In this document: positions 7,961 to 16,076 of the stretch, piece after piece
How the letters are laid out: every line of letters starts with the position of its first letter
How positions within the stretch are numbered: the first letter of the stretch is position 1
Source: Bacillota bacterium
GTDB taxonomy: Bacteria > Actinomycetota > Aquicultoria > Aquicultorales > Aquicultoraceae
Reading direction: 5' to 3'
Assembly: GCA_023511485.1 (NCBI GenBank)
Contig: JAIMBH010000013.1
Coordinates: 1-64,000, forward strand
Length of the DNA: 64,000 nucleotides
The notes under the pieces: model-generated
What the model was told of the DNA's origin: nothing
What the model saw: only the letters and a program-made list of their open reading frames with translations
Databases searched by the model: none
Position numbers and translations under genes: made by a program

Positions 7961-10084
7961 TTATAGAGGACAATACCCCCAAGCACATCCGCCCGAGTAT
8001 TCCGAAGATGCGGTTATCGGCTGCTCCAGAACTTTTCTCTCTTCGGGGGTTCCAATGTATAGAACCTGCTCCGGCTTGCTGCCGTAGCGGTAAACTGTAA
8101 TTCCTTTACATTCTAATTCGTAGGCAAGTAAGTATATTTTCCGCACATCGTCTATAGTTGCATCTTGCGGAAGGTTTACTGTTTTAGACACCGCATTGTC
8201 TACATACTTCTGAAAGGCAGCTTGCATCCTGACATGCCACTCAGGCGCTATATCAAACGAGGTTACAAATACCCTTCTAATTTCGCTAGGAATATCAACA
8301 ATACCCTGGATTGTTCCGCGTTTTGATATTTCCATCATAAGCTCCTGACTGTAAAAACCACGCTCCCTGGCTACCTTTTCAAAAACCGGGTTAACCTCAA
8401 GAAGGGTAGTGCCTTCCATGACCTCTCTTGCATATGTGACTGCGAAGATGGGCTCGATGCCGCTGCTTGTGTTCGCAATTATACTGATTGTACCGGTTGG
8501 CGCAATTGTTGTAACCGTTGCGTTTCGCATCATCTCGTAGCCTTCTTTGTCCCACTTACTTCCTTTAAAGTTGGGGAAGGAGCCGCGCTCTCGGGCAAGC
8601 TCAATCGATTTTTTTATAGCCTCTTCGTAGATGAACTTCATGACTTCTTCGGCAACATTTAGGCCTGCCTGGCTATCGTATGGGACACCCATGTCAAGAA
8701 GCATATCGGCAAATCCCATCACCCCGAGGCCGATTTTTCGGTTGACTTTAGCCATGTGGTCGATCTGCGGCAGCGGGTATTTACTCGCGTCGATTACGTT
8801 ATCCAGAAAGTGAACGCTTGCATGAACCGTATCTCGCAGCTTATCCCAATTGATAGTGCCATCGCTTTTTAGCATCTTGTGTAGGTTGATCGATCCTAAG
8901 TTACATGGCTCATACGGAAGCAAGGGTACTTCACCGCAGGGGTTTGTGCTCTCAAACTGCCCAATATCAGGTGTCGGATTTACCGCGTTGGCGCGGTCGA
9001 TAAAGAAAAGTCCTGGGTCGCCTGTTGACCAGGCCTGGGTAACTATCAGGTCGAAAAGATACCTTGCCGAAAGTTTGCCTGTAACCTCGCCGTTTCTGGG
9101 GTTAATAAGGCTAAAGTCCTCGCCTTTGGACATTGCATTCATAAAGCTGTCTGAGACAGCAACCGAGACGTTAAAGTTGGTCAGGAAACCTTCTTTCTTC
9201 TTAGCTGTGATAAAGTCAAGTATATCTGGGTGGTCATACCGCAGAATTCCCATATTTGCACCGCGGCGCCTGCCGCCCTGTTTGATAACGTCGGTTGCAA
9301 CATCAAACACCCGCATAAAAGATACTGGCCCTGAGGCGATGCCTTTAGTTGACCTTACGATATCGCCCTTGGGGCGTAAGCGCGAGAATGAGAAGCCTGT
9401 TCCTCCCCCTGTCTGGTGAATAATAGCCATATACTTTACTGCGTCGAAAATGGCTGGGATCGAATCTTCTACCGGTATAACGAAGCAGGCGGCCAGCTGC
9501 CCAAGAGAAGTGCCAGCATTCATCAATGTAGGGGAGTTAGGCAGGAACTCAAAATTCGCCATAAGATTAAAGAATTTTTCCTCTGTGGCTTTAAGGTTAG
9601 CTTTGCTGTTGTATAGTTGGTCAGGGGCGGCTATGGCCATTGCAACACGCCTGAACATCTGACCCGGTGTTTCAATTACCTCGCCCTTTTCGTCCTTAAT
9701 AAGGTATCTTTGGCTTAAAACTTTCGCCGCATTTACGCTAACCTTTATATCGTTCAGTGGCACGCCTACGAATTGTCTTGCAGCTCTTACACTGGCTCTC
9801 ATGTTGCGGTACAGTATGTAAGCCTTGGCAATCTCAGGAAGGTCTTTGTCAATTAGCACCCGCTCAACGATATCCTGTATTTGCTCAACGGTAGGTACCG
9901 GTATTTCCTCGGCTTTTTGTTGGAGTCTTTTTAAGACCTCATCTGCCAGGCTTGCGGCAAGCTTACCGTCTGCATGGCCGGTCGCATTTAATGCTTTGTG
10001 TATGGCCCCTGAGATTTTAGATATATCAAAGTCTACAATCCTGCCGTCTCGTTTGCGAACCTTTCTAATAAGGTGCTGTTCCAT
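7961..10084 (-). CDS. nrdJ: Adenosylcobalamin-dependent (class II) ribonucleoside-diphosphate reductase
   Basis: A 707-residue protein that reduces ribonucleotides to deoxyribonucleotides with a B12 radical, without needing oxygen. An ATP-cone (KVRKRDGRIVDFDISKIS and on, about 8-95) precedes the catalytic barrel. Visible motifs: PTLMNAGTSLGQLAACFV with the first redox cysteine, TNPCGEVPLLPYEPCNLGS with the active-site Asn-Cys-Glu, and PTGTISIIANTSSGIEP. The C-terminal SGGCAWGYC holds the cysteine pair that re-reduces the active site. No small radical subunit gene is nearby, fitting class II. The ATG at 10084 is chosen because TAGGAGGG precedes it; a longer start at 10138 lacks this. Confidence 0.92.
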   Translation of the reverse strand: MEQHLIRKVRKRDGRIVDFDISKISGAIHKALNATGHADGKLAASLADEVLKRLQQKAEEIPVPTVEQIQDIVERVLIDKDLPEIAKAYILYRNMRASVRAARQFVGVPLNDIKVSVNAAKVLSQRYLIKDEKGEVIETPGQMFRRVAMAIAAPDQLYNSKANLKATEEKFFNLMANFEFLPNSPTLMNAGTSLGQLAACFVIPVEDSIPAIFDAVKYMAIIHQTGGGTGFSFSRLRPKGDIVRSTKGIASGPVSFMRVFDVATDVIKQGGRRRGANMGILRYDHPDILDFITAKKKEGFLTNFNVSVAVSDSFMNAMSKGEDFSLINPRNGEVTGKLSARYLFDLIVTQAWSTGDPGLFFIDRANAVNPTPDIGQFESTNPCGEVPLLPYEPCNLGSINLHKMLKSDGTINWDKLRDTVHASVHFLDNVIDASKYPLPQIDHMAKVNRKIGLGVMGFADMLLDMGVPYDSQAGLNVAEEVMKFIYEEAIKKSIELARERGSFPNFKGSKWDKEGYEMMRNATVTTIAPTGTISIIANTSSGIEPIFAVTYAREVMEGTTLLEVNPVFEKVARERGFYSQELMMEISKRGTIQGIVDIPSEIRRVFVTSFDIAPEWHVRMQAAFQKYVDNAVSKTVNLPQDATIDDVRKIYLLAYELECKGITVYRYGSKPEQVLYIGTPEERKVLEQPITASSEYSGGCAWGYCPL

Positions 10085-10190
10085 TTGCCCTCCTACGATA
10101 CAAACAACACAGTGTGGCATATATCTGCTAAGCCGCATGGCGCGGCAGCCTTTATATTCCCATTATACTGTGTAAGTTAAAGAGGTGATA

Positions 10191-10222
10191 CAAAAAAGGC
10201 CGGCCCTAGGATAGGGCCGGCC
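10191..10222 (-). terminator. Intrinsic terminator between the Clp-fold protease-like gene and nrdJ
   Basis: A perfect 10-bp GC-rich stem (GGCCGGCCCT and complement, 10198-10222) with a five-base loop is followed on the minus strand by TTTTTTG. It ends the minus-strand transcript from the upstream genes, so nrdJ probably has its own promoter in the short stretch to its start. Confidence 0.88.
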
Positions 10223-10240
10223 AACAGACCAACGGTATTA

Positions 10241-11095
10241 TCAACGGCCTCTCGGTGGATTTGGGCGGCTTCTATACGGGATTGGGACATATTCAACTGA
10301 TGGGCGCCTCTGTTGGGTTTGCGGATAAAGCTGCATCAGGTCATGAAATTCTTTGGGCAGTTTTTCGTTTACTGGAAGCCCGAACTCTTTGGCTTTGTCT
10401 ACGCCGATTGGGTAATCGTGAGTCCAGCGACCCTCGCTTAGCGCTGTTGCTATCTCACGAGCTCTGTCCTCTGGCATCTTATCTTTTATAAGCTCGTAGA
10501 CTACATCATGTACTTGTCCTATCGCTTTTTTAGCAACGTCGGCCAAAATGAGTGTCGAGTCATCTCTATTGGGATTTGGTACCTCGGCGGCTGCAATAAC
10601 CGATGCCGCCGGGAACGACCCGGTTCTGGGGTCCCCGATTTGGGGGTCGACTGGCCCGAGGACCGCATTTTCATCCATCACTATCTCATCTGCCGCTAAC
10701 GCAACAAGAGTTCCACCCGACATCGCATAGTGAGGGACAAACACCGTAACCTTTGCTGGATGTCTTTTGAGTGCAAATGCGATTTGCTCTGCTGCAAGTA
10801 CAAGGCCACCCGGTGTATGAAGCACGATATCGATTGGCACTTTCGGGTCGGTCAGGCGGATTGCCCTCAAGATTTCTTCAGAGTCTTCGATATCGATATA
10901 CCGGGCAAGCGGAATTCCCAGGAAGCTTAGAGCCTCCTGGCGATGAATCAAAGTAATCAGCCGCGTCTTTCTGCCTTCTTCAATCTTGTGCAAGAACTGG
11001 ATTCTTCTTATATCGAGAATGCGCCTTTGGATTATCGGAAGAAGAAACGATATGATGAAGAGCAGCCATAATATATCTGTGATGCTAATAGGCAT
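10241..11095 (-). CDS. Membrane-anchored Clp-fold serine protease-like protein (SDH_sah/SppA-like)
   Basis: A 284-residue protein with one N-terminal membrane helix (about 5-24) and a ClpP-fold domain. Motifs: VPIDIVLHTPGGLVLAAEQIA (oxyanion region), then VPHYAMSGGTLVALAADEIVMD, where the serine of MSGG is in the nucleophile position, and LGPVDPQIGD. This matches the SDH family of bacterial and archaeal membrane proteases related to SppA and NfeD partners. No NfeD or stomatin gene is adjacent. The substrate is unknown; membrane protein quality control is a guess from the family. The C-terminus is proline- and arginine-rich. Confidence 0.82.
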   Translation of the reverse strand: MPISITDILWLLFIISFLLPIIQRRILDIRRIQFLHKIEEGRKTRLITLIHRQEALSFLGIPLARYIDIEDSEEILRAIRLTDPKVPIDIVLHTPGGLVLAAEQIAFALKRHPAKVTVFVPHYAMSGGTLVALAADEIVMDENAVLGPVDPQIGDPRTGSFPAASVIAAAEVPNPNRDDSTLILADVAKKAIGQVHDVVYELIKDKMPEDRAREIATALSEGRWTHDYPIGVDKAKEFGLPVNEKLPKEFHDLMQLYPQTQQRRPSVEYVPIPYRSRPNPPRGR

Positions 11096-11131
11096 CTAAC
11101 ATACCATTCCTTTCGGTTTTACAACCTGTTA

Positions 11132-11341
11132 TTATTCATTTTTGTTTCCACCGACCACTGCATTAAGCTCGGCCACGAGGTCGTTGGGATCAAGCCCGTG
11201 CAGCGCCGCACCTTGCTCGATATTCTCAAACTGCGATACAGCGCAACCAAAGCAAGCCAGACCATGCCTCAGGAAGACTTCGACGGTCTCTGGATACTGC
11301 TCAACACACTCGGCAATAGTCATATCTTTTGTTATTGCCAT
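11132..11341 (-). CDS. DUF1858 domain protein
   Basis: A 69-residue protein made of one DUF1858 domain: MTIAECVEQYPETVEVFLRHGLACFGCAVSQFENIEQGAALHG. The conserved CxxC (ACFGCA) is the family hallmark. Such domains occur alone or fused to redox and hybrid-cluster-type proteins and are thought to act in sulfur or redox handling. The ATG at 11341 follows AAGGAGG on the minus strand; the longer reading is rejected. It lies downstream of the cytochrome and Rrf2 genes on the same strand. Confidence 0.85.
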   Translation of the reverse strand: MAITKDMTIAECVEQYPETVEVFLRHGLACFGCAVSQFENIEQGAALHGLDPNDLVAELNAVVGGNKNE

Positions 11342-11404
11342 CTTTGTTGCCTCCTTAGTAAATTCCCAATAACGGCACAACTTTATACGCAAAGCCCGAA
11401 GTCC

Positions 11405-12169
11405 TTAGAAATGGCAGCCTCCACACTGGTTATGCGATTTGTGACATGCCAGACAGTTGCCAAGTCCGCCGGAGACATTTGCCAGACTCTTGTTGTATGC
11501 CTCGACCCTGCTGTGCTTAAATGATAGTTCTCTTTCGTCGAAGTGGCAGGTCCTGCAGATGCCATTGCTCGGCTTTTCCTTTGACATCTGCGCGATTTTA
11601 TCTATATCTACAAGAGGCCCACAGGTGCTGCATTGCCAGCCGGCTTTGCTTTTTGAAATCGCCCCGCCGCAATTGCGGCAGGTCTTTTCATCTATGTTAA
11701 CTTGTTTTCTGCATTTTGGACAGAAGAAAGCTCCTGAAATCTTAACTTTATCAGCTTTTGATTTACTAAGTATTGTGCCGTCGCTTAAGTGGCATACTGT
11801 GCACTTTTGGTCTGTCTTGATGCGCTGCTGCATCTCTTCCGGTGGGGTAGGGGCTCTATCTGGCGACATTAAGTTCTCGCCCTCTTTGTGGCAATCGCTG
11901 CAATTTTGCCCGCCAATCGCATCGTGCATCTTGACCATACCTGGCTTCTTGCTGTGGCATCTGCACCCCGGTATTCCGTACGGATTCTGATCGGCCTGTG
12001 CTTGGTTTGATGATGCGCCTCTTTCGGAAACGGTTGGTGATATATCAACCTGTTCAGTATCTGTGCCGGCAGGCAGATTTGAGGCGGCGTAGTAATATCC
12101 GCCGATTACTAAAACTACTATTGCGATAATAATTAAAACCACTATCCGCTTGTTCTTTAACAAATCCAT
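11405..12169 (-). CDS. Membrane-anchored multiheme cytochrome c with embedded zinc-ribbon-like motifs
   Basis: A 254-residue protein with an N-terminal signal anchor (about 8-28). Five CXXCH motifs are seen: CSDCH, CTVCH, CRTCH, CLACH and CGGCH, the last almost at the C-terminus. An extra CRCH near residue 70 lacks the normal spacing. Between the second and third hemes lies FFCPKCRKQVNIDEKTCRNCGG and then WQCSTCG, patterns usual for zinc ribbons rather than cytochromes. It is preceded by the Rrf2 gene and followed by DUF1858, suggesting a redox-regulated set. Electron partner unknown. Confidence 0.82.
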   Translation of the reverse strand: MDLLKNKRIVVLIIIAIVVLVIGGYYYAASNLPAGTDTEQVDISPTVSERGASSNQAQADQNPYGIPGCRCHSKKPGMVKMHDAIGGQNCSDCHKEGENLMSPDRAPTPPEEMQQRIKTDQKCTVCHLSDGTILSKSKADKVKISGAFFCPKCRKQVNIDEKTCRNCGGAISKSKAGWQCSTCGPLVDIDKIAQMSKEKPSNGICRTCHFDERELSFKHSRVEAYNKSLANVSGGLGNCLACHKSHNQCGGCHF

Positions 12170-12186
12170 GTTGCTCCTTTAAGAAT

Positions 12187-12657
12187 CTAAACGTCTATTT
12201 CCGTTTCGTTGCTGACTTGGCTGTTTGAATCTGTAAGGCCATCTGCTGCAGGTATCCTTTTAAGGGTTAGTGCAGCCAGCGTAGTTGACTCAAGGACTGA
12301 TACCATCTGCTCTTGCGCAAGCCGCCACACTTTATGTAGAGAACAGCTTTGCTTCCTTGAACAGGCGCTATCCCCGGTTAGACAATTGTTGAGGGCTATA
12401 GGTCCCTCAATCGCCTCGACAATGTGCTTAATGTTTATCTCGGACGGTTTTTTGGCAAGATAGATACCGCCTCCGTTTCCACGGGATGTATGGATCAGCC
12501 CTGAACTTTTTAGGTCCGGTATGATTTGGATGAGAAACTTTACTGGGATATCCTGCCGCACGGCAATTTCTTTTGACATAACGGGCTGTTGATTATAGTT
12601 AGTTGCTAAATCAACCATGGCGCGAATTGCATATTCTGCTTTTCTGGTAAGCCGCAT
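12187..12657 (-). CDS. Rrf2/IscR family transcriptional regulator
   Basis: A 156-residue winged-helix regulator. It begins MRLTRKAEYAIRAMVDLA and continues with SKEIAVRQDIPVKFLIQII (recognition helix) and the Rrf2 wing TSRGNGGGIYLAKKPSEI. Three cysteines in NNCLTGDSACSRKQSC are spaced like Fe-S ligands of IscR, NsrR and RsrR, so it probably senses iron-sulfur state, redox or NO. Only 17 bases separate it from the cytochrome gene downstream, so it likely controls that set and itself. Confidence 0.88.
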   Translation of the reverse strand: MRLTRKAEYAIRAMVDLATNYNQQPVMSKEIAVRQDIPVKFLIQIIPDLKSSGLIHTSRGNGGGIYLAKKPSEINIKHIVEAIEGPIALNNCLTGDSACSRKQSCSLHKVWRLAQEQMVSVLESTTLAALTLKRIPAADGLTDSNSQVSNETEIDV

Positions 12658-12762
12658 ACGGTGCCTCCTTGAGTTAACATTACCAAGTTGATTAACTTTA
12701 TCATAATTCTATTAGGGTGGGCAAGTAAGGCTAAAGTTGGTTAAGAAGTCTTAACTAAGAAA

Positions 12763-12914
12763 TCTTGATATACCAAAATGCTAATGCAGTACTCTAGTGC
12801 CGTAGCTTGCCAGTGCTTTTATACTGCAGACAAGAAATATTAACTGGCAAACTAATAGCTAAACTTAATTATATATCTGAGTTTAGCGCCTTGGGGCATT
12901 GGCGCGTCAAGACG
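12763..12914. repeat. Dispersed intergenic palindromic repeat, family 1, copy A (long form)
   Basis: The left arm (TCTTGATATACCAAAATGC) and right arm (TTGGGGCATTGGCGCGTC) form an imperfect inverted repeat about 150 bases long. The interior holds AAGAAATATTAACTGGCAA, identical to 19 bases inside the copy at 19829-19976. It lies between the divergent Rrf2 and LysR genes. Confidence 0.7.
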
Positions 12915-12981
12915 CAATATATGTTATAATAAATCCCTATAATACTAAATTATCCGATAATCGCTTCTTATAGGAGGAACT

Positions 12982-13887
12982 ATGAATATAAACCAGCTCA
13001 AGGCGTTCGTTAGCATAGTTGAAAAGGGAACTTTTTCGGCAGCCGCAAGGGGGCTAGGAATATCCCAGCCCGCCGTAAGCCTGCAAATACAGGCGTTAGA
13101 GGAGTTTCTTGGGGTTGATTTATTAGACCGCAGGACAAAGAAGGTCCAGCTTACCGAGGCTGGAAAGCTGTTTTACCCGACAGCCTTGCGAATTGTGGCT
13201 CAGGTTGATAGTGTCCAGCACCAGCTTGAAGAGCTTGGTGACCAAGTAAAAGGCAGACTTACAGTTGGCGGAAGCACCATCCCGGGCGAATATGTCCTGC
13301 CAAAGCTACTTGGGCGCTTTAAGAAAGAGTACCCGGATGTTTCTATCACGCTTAAGATTGCCGATACAGTCGAGATCACAGACCAGATTGTTTTAGGAGA
13401 ACTTCAGATCGGTTTAATTGGGGCCAAACCTGCTGCAGGGCAGTTGAGTGCCCAACCCTTCTTAAATGACGAGCTGGTATTCATTGTTCCGATGGGGCAC
13501 GAGTTTGCAGGCAAGAGGTCCATAAGCCTTGATGACCTACGTAAAGCGGATTTTATTATGAGAGAGCACGGCTCTGGCACACGCCAGACGATTGAAAGCC
13601 ATCTTTTTAAGCAAGGCTTAACTCTTGAAGACCTAAATATTGTGATGGAGCTCGGGAGTACCGAGGCAGTAGTCAACGCCGTAAGTGCTGGTCTTGGTGT
13701 CTCATTTGTTTCCAAGTGGGCTGCCGAAAGGTCGCTGAAACTGGGCGAGATATCGACGGTAAAGCTATCTGGAGTTGCGCTGGTCAGGGACCTTTACCTA
13801 GTTGTAGGGAAACATGCTCCCACAAGGTCGATGCAGGCGTTTCTCTCTTTTGTAGAAGCGCTTGATGTTAACGAGATAAAACCGTAG
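12982..13887 (+). CDS. LysR family transcriptional regulator
   Basis: A 301-residue LysR-type regulator. The helix-turn-helix is at about 1-60 (MNINQLKAFVSIVEKGTFSAAARGLGISQP). The effector domain contains GGSTIPGEYVLPKLLGRF and MREHGSGTRQTIE, features of the CysL/CbbR-like branch and of the LysR proteins often found with selenium metabolism. It lies just upstream of the tungstate/Moco block and in the same genome region as a selenocysteine enzyme, so either role is plausible. The ATG follows TAGGAGGAAC. The effector is unknown. Confidence 0.85.
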   Translation: MNINQLKAFVSIVEKGTFSAAARGLGISQPAVSLQIQALEEFLGVDLLDRRTKKVQLTEAGKLFYPTALRIVAQVDSVQHQLEELGDQVKGRLTVGGSTIPGEYVLPKLLGRFKKEYPDVSITLKIADTVEITDQIVLGELQIGLIGAKPAAGQLSAQPFLNDELVFIVPMGHEFAGKRSISLDDLRKADFIMREHGSGTRQTIESHLFKQGLTLEDLNIVMELGSTEAVVNAVSAGLGVSFVSKWAAERSLKLGEISTVKLSGVALVRDLYLVVGKHAPTRSMQAFLSFVEALDVNEIKP

Positions 13888-14037
13888 TGTAAAGGGTCTG
13901 GGGACCAGGATTCAGGGTCTAGGGTTAAAGAGGCCAAAAGCCAAAAGGGAAGCATTGTCATTGACAAGCAAAGCTGAAATGAATTGTAGACGTTGCAATT
14001 TTAGTTTATGCTAATAAAGTAAATAATTTAAATACAA

Positions 14038-14164
14038 GCAGACTCCGACCCGACATCCCTAAGGCGTGGACTATGGGATCAGGGCGCCGGACTTGTTGAC
14101 GACAAGACAACGGCCAGGGTTGAGCTGGAAACGGCTTTGCCTCCCGACTTTGGAAAGGAGCCTT
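14038..14164 (+). promoter_or_regulatory. Moco-type riboswitch, first of a tandem pair
   Basis: The sequence carries the conserved 3' block GCCTCCCGACTTTGGAAAGG, which I recognise from the molybdenum-cofactor riboswitch of moaA leaders, together with an upstream CTCCGACCCG and AAGGCGTGGACTATGGGA. CTCC (14043-14046) can pair with GGAG (14157-14160) to close the element. An extra hairpin, CTTGT/ACAAG at 14092-14106, is present here but absent in the second copy. A terminator follows at once, suggesting transcriptional control. Confidence 0.8.
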
Positions 14165-14196
14165 GATTTTAGGCAGTGCCTTAGATTTAGATTTGG

Positions 14197-14236
14197 CACC
14201 GGTCTTTCCTTTGGGTGGCCGGTGTTTTTGTTCTTT
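14197..14236 (+). terminator. Intrinsic terminator between the two riboswitches
   Basis: An 8-bp stem CACCGGTC/GGCCGGTG (one G-U) with a 12-base loop is followed by GTTTTTGTTCTTT. Its place directly after riboswitch 1 fits an expression platform acting before the second riboswitch and tupA. Confidence 0.75.
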
Positions 14237-14253
14237 AATAGATCAGCAATATA

Positions 14254-14352
14254 GGCTCTCCGAGCCGGTGCGCCTAAGGTATCGACTATGGCAGCCGGCC
14301 GATAGGGTTAGGATGGAAACGTTCTGGCCTCCCGTGTTTGGAAAGGAGAAGT
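14254..14352 (+). promoter_or_regulatory. Second Moco/tungsten-cofactor-type riboswitch covering the tupA ribosome site
   Basis: It repeats the element: CTCTCCGAGCCGG, CCTAAGGTATCGACTATGG and the 3' block GCCTCCCGTGTTTGGAAAGG. It is about 25 bases shorter than copy 1 between the conserved blocks. Closing pairs would be CTCC (14258-14261) with GGAG (14345-14348), which is the ribosome site for the TTG at 14355. Ligand binding would therefore hide it (translational control). The shorter core resembles the form reported for tungsten cofactor, which suits a tungstate transporter (inference). Confidence 0.78.
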
Positions 14353-14354
14353 AG

Positions 14355-15227
14355 TTGAAGAAGTTTGCCTTTTTATTTGTGATTGTTGCCTTGTTCTTGA
14401 TTGCTTTTAGTATCACTGGATGCTCAGGACAACAGAAAGCCGCTACAAGTACGTCTAATGAAACCACTAAACCTACTAAGAAAGCGACTATCATTTTAGC
14501 CACTACGACCAGTACCAAAGATACCGGGCTTTTGGATGTACTCATTCCCGCTTTTGAGAAAAAGACCGGGTATACAGTGAAGACAGTGGCGGTTGGAACC
14601 GGTGAGGCTTTAAAGATGGGTGAGCGGGGCGACGCTGATGTGCTTCTTGTACATGCCCGCCAGTCTGAGGACGAGTTTATGGCTAAGGGCCTTGGTAAGG
14701 TAAGAGAGGACGTTATGCACAACGATTTTGTGCTGGTCGGCCCAAAGAATGACCCAGCCAGGACTAAAGATGCCATGAGCGCAGCCCAAGCTTTTAGATT
14801 TATCGCCTCTAAAAATGCAACTTTTGTTTCCCGTGGGGATGACTCGGGCACTCATAAAAAAGAGCTCAGTATCTGGGCAAAAGCCGGGGTGAAACCTGCT
14901 GGGAGTTGGTATATAAGCACCGGTCAGGGTATGGCAGCGACTATACGCATAGCGAATGAGAAACAGGGATATACGCTTTCTGATAGGGGCACCTACCTTG
15001 TCCAGAAAGGCAACATTGATCTTGCTATCGTACTCGAGAAGAAGGAAGACCTTCTTAATCCATACGGCGTCATAGCGGTCAATCCAGATAAGTTCCCAAA
15101 GGTTAATTACAAGGGGGCTATGGCGTTTGTAAACTACGTAACTTCTGATGAAGGACAGAAGATAATCGCGAATTTCGGCAAGGATAAGTATGGAGAGCCA
15201 TTGTTTGTGCCAGACGCAAGGAAGTAG
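14355..15227 (+). CDS. tupA: Tungstate ABC transporter substrate-binding lipoprotein
   Basis: A 290-residue lipoprotein. The signal ends in a lipobox, SITGCSG, so the protein sits on the outer face of the membrane. The mature part starts with the TupA signature ATTTSTKDTGLLD and continues with VGTGEALKMGERGDADVLLVHA, which separates TupA from ModA. It binds tungstate (and less well molybdate) for import by TupB and TupC. The TTG start lies six bases after GGAG inside the second riboswitch. Confidence 0.92.
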   Translation: MKKFAFLFVIVALFLIAFSITGCSGQQKAATSTSNETTKPTKKATIILATTTSTKDTGLLDVLIPAFEKKTGYTVKTVAVGTGEALKMGERGDADVLLVHARQSEDEFMAKGLGKVREDVMHNDFVLVGPKNDPARTKDAMSAAQAFRFIASKNATFVSRGDDSGTHKKELSIWAKAGVKPAGSWYISTGQGMAATIRIANEKQGYTLSDRGTYLVQKGNIDLAIVLEKKEDLLNPYGVIAVNPDKFPKVNYKGAMAFVNYVTSDEGQKIIANFGKDKYGEPLFVPDARK

Positions 15228-15246
15228 GTCTAGATTGAGGGTAAAA

Positions 15247-15333
15247 TGCCGAAGCCTAGAAGTGCTAAAGTACTAAAGTACTATGCCTTTATTTCTTGGC
15301 CTTGGCACCTCGGAACATTGGCAAATCAAGACC
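15247..15333. repeat. Dispersed intergenic repeat, family 1, copy C (short form)
   Basis: GAAGTGCTAAAGTACTAAAG on the left and CCTCGGAACATTGGCAAATC on the right are related to the arms at 12763, 19829 and 27508. It sits between tupA and tupB, inside an apparent operon. Confidence 0.55.
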
Positions 15334-15362
15334 TATAACTATGAACTTACCTTGAGGGTTGC

Positions 15363-16076
15363 ATGGAGCTATTATTTGAAGGAATCAAGCAAGCATTGAT
15401 ATTGATATTTACGGGTGATCCCTTGGTGATTGAGGCGACGCTTCGTTCATTTGAAACATCGGGGAGCGCTGTTTTGATATCTTTGCTTCTGGGGTTGCCC
15501 CTTGGGCTATTGCTTGCACTTGCCAGATTTCCGGGGAGAAATTTAATTATTTCAATAGTAAACGCCGGTATGGGTCTGCCTCCGGTTGTTGTTGGACTCT
15601 TCGTTGCTATACTTCTTTGGCGCTCGGGAGTCTTAGGGTTTTTGGGCTTGATGTATACGGTGCCAGCTATGATAATTGCCCAGGTTATCATAGCTATGCC
15701 GCTGGTGGTCGGCCTTACTGTTTCCGCTGTTCAGCAGCTTAACCCAAAGCTTAAGCTCCAAGCACTTGCTCTTGGCGCGAGTAAAGTGCAGATGCTTATA
15801 ACGCTGGTAAAAGAGGCCAGGCTGACTGCACTTGCTGCAGTAATCGCCGGCTTTGGCGCGATTATATCAGAGGTCGGAGCCGTTATTATGGTCGGCGGCA
15901 ATATAAGCGGCCAGACGAGAGTTTTGACAACAGCAATCGTCGAGCTTGTCGGCAAGGGAGATTTCAGTCGTGCCCTTGCCCTAAGCTTTATTCTTCTTGC
16001 TATTACCTTTGCTGCAACTTATGCACTGACTCTTTATCAGCAAAAGGAGGCGGGAGTTTGGCGCCGTATCTCGTAG
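15363..16076 (+). CDS. tupB: Tungstate ABC transporter permease
   Basis: A 237-residue integral membrane protein with about six membrane helices. The cytoplasmic coupling loop contains LKLQALALGASKVQMLITLVKEA, matching the EAA motif of importer permeases. Size and order between tupA and tupC match TupB. It ends overlapping the ATPase gene by 19 bases. The start is the ATG at 15363 following TTGAGGGTTGC. Confidence 0.92.
   Translation: MELLFEGIKQALILIFTGDPLVIEATLRSFETSGSAVLISLLLGLPLGLLLALARFPGRNLIISIVNAGMGLPPVVVGLFVAILLWRSGVLGFLGLMYTVPAMIIAQVIIAMPLVVGLTVSAVQQLNPKLKLQALALGASKVQMLITLVKEARLTALAAVIAGFGAIISEVGAVIMVGGNISGQTRVLTTAIVELVGKGDFSRALALSFILLAITFAATYALTLYQQKEAGVWRRIS

Noticed and set aside
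7879-8100. 73-codon plus-strand ORF after the geranylgeranyl reductase gene
   Set aside because: Overlaps the 3' end of nrdJ on the other strand and has no ribosome site or family.
8850-9419. 189-codon ORF antisense to nrdJ
   Set aside because: It mirrors conserved nrdJ codons in the opposite frame, has no ribosome site and no family resemblance.
14243-14851. 202-codon minus-strand ORF over tupA and the riboswitch
   Set aside because: Antisense shadow of tupA; composition (serine/threonine runs) is that of a reverse-frame reading.
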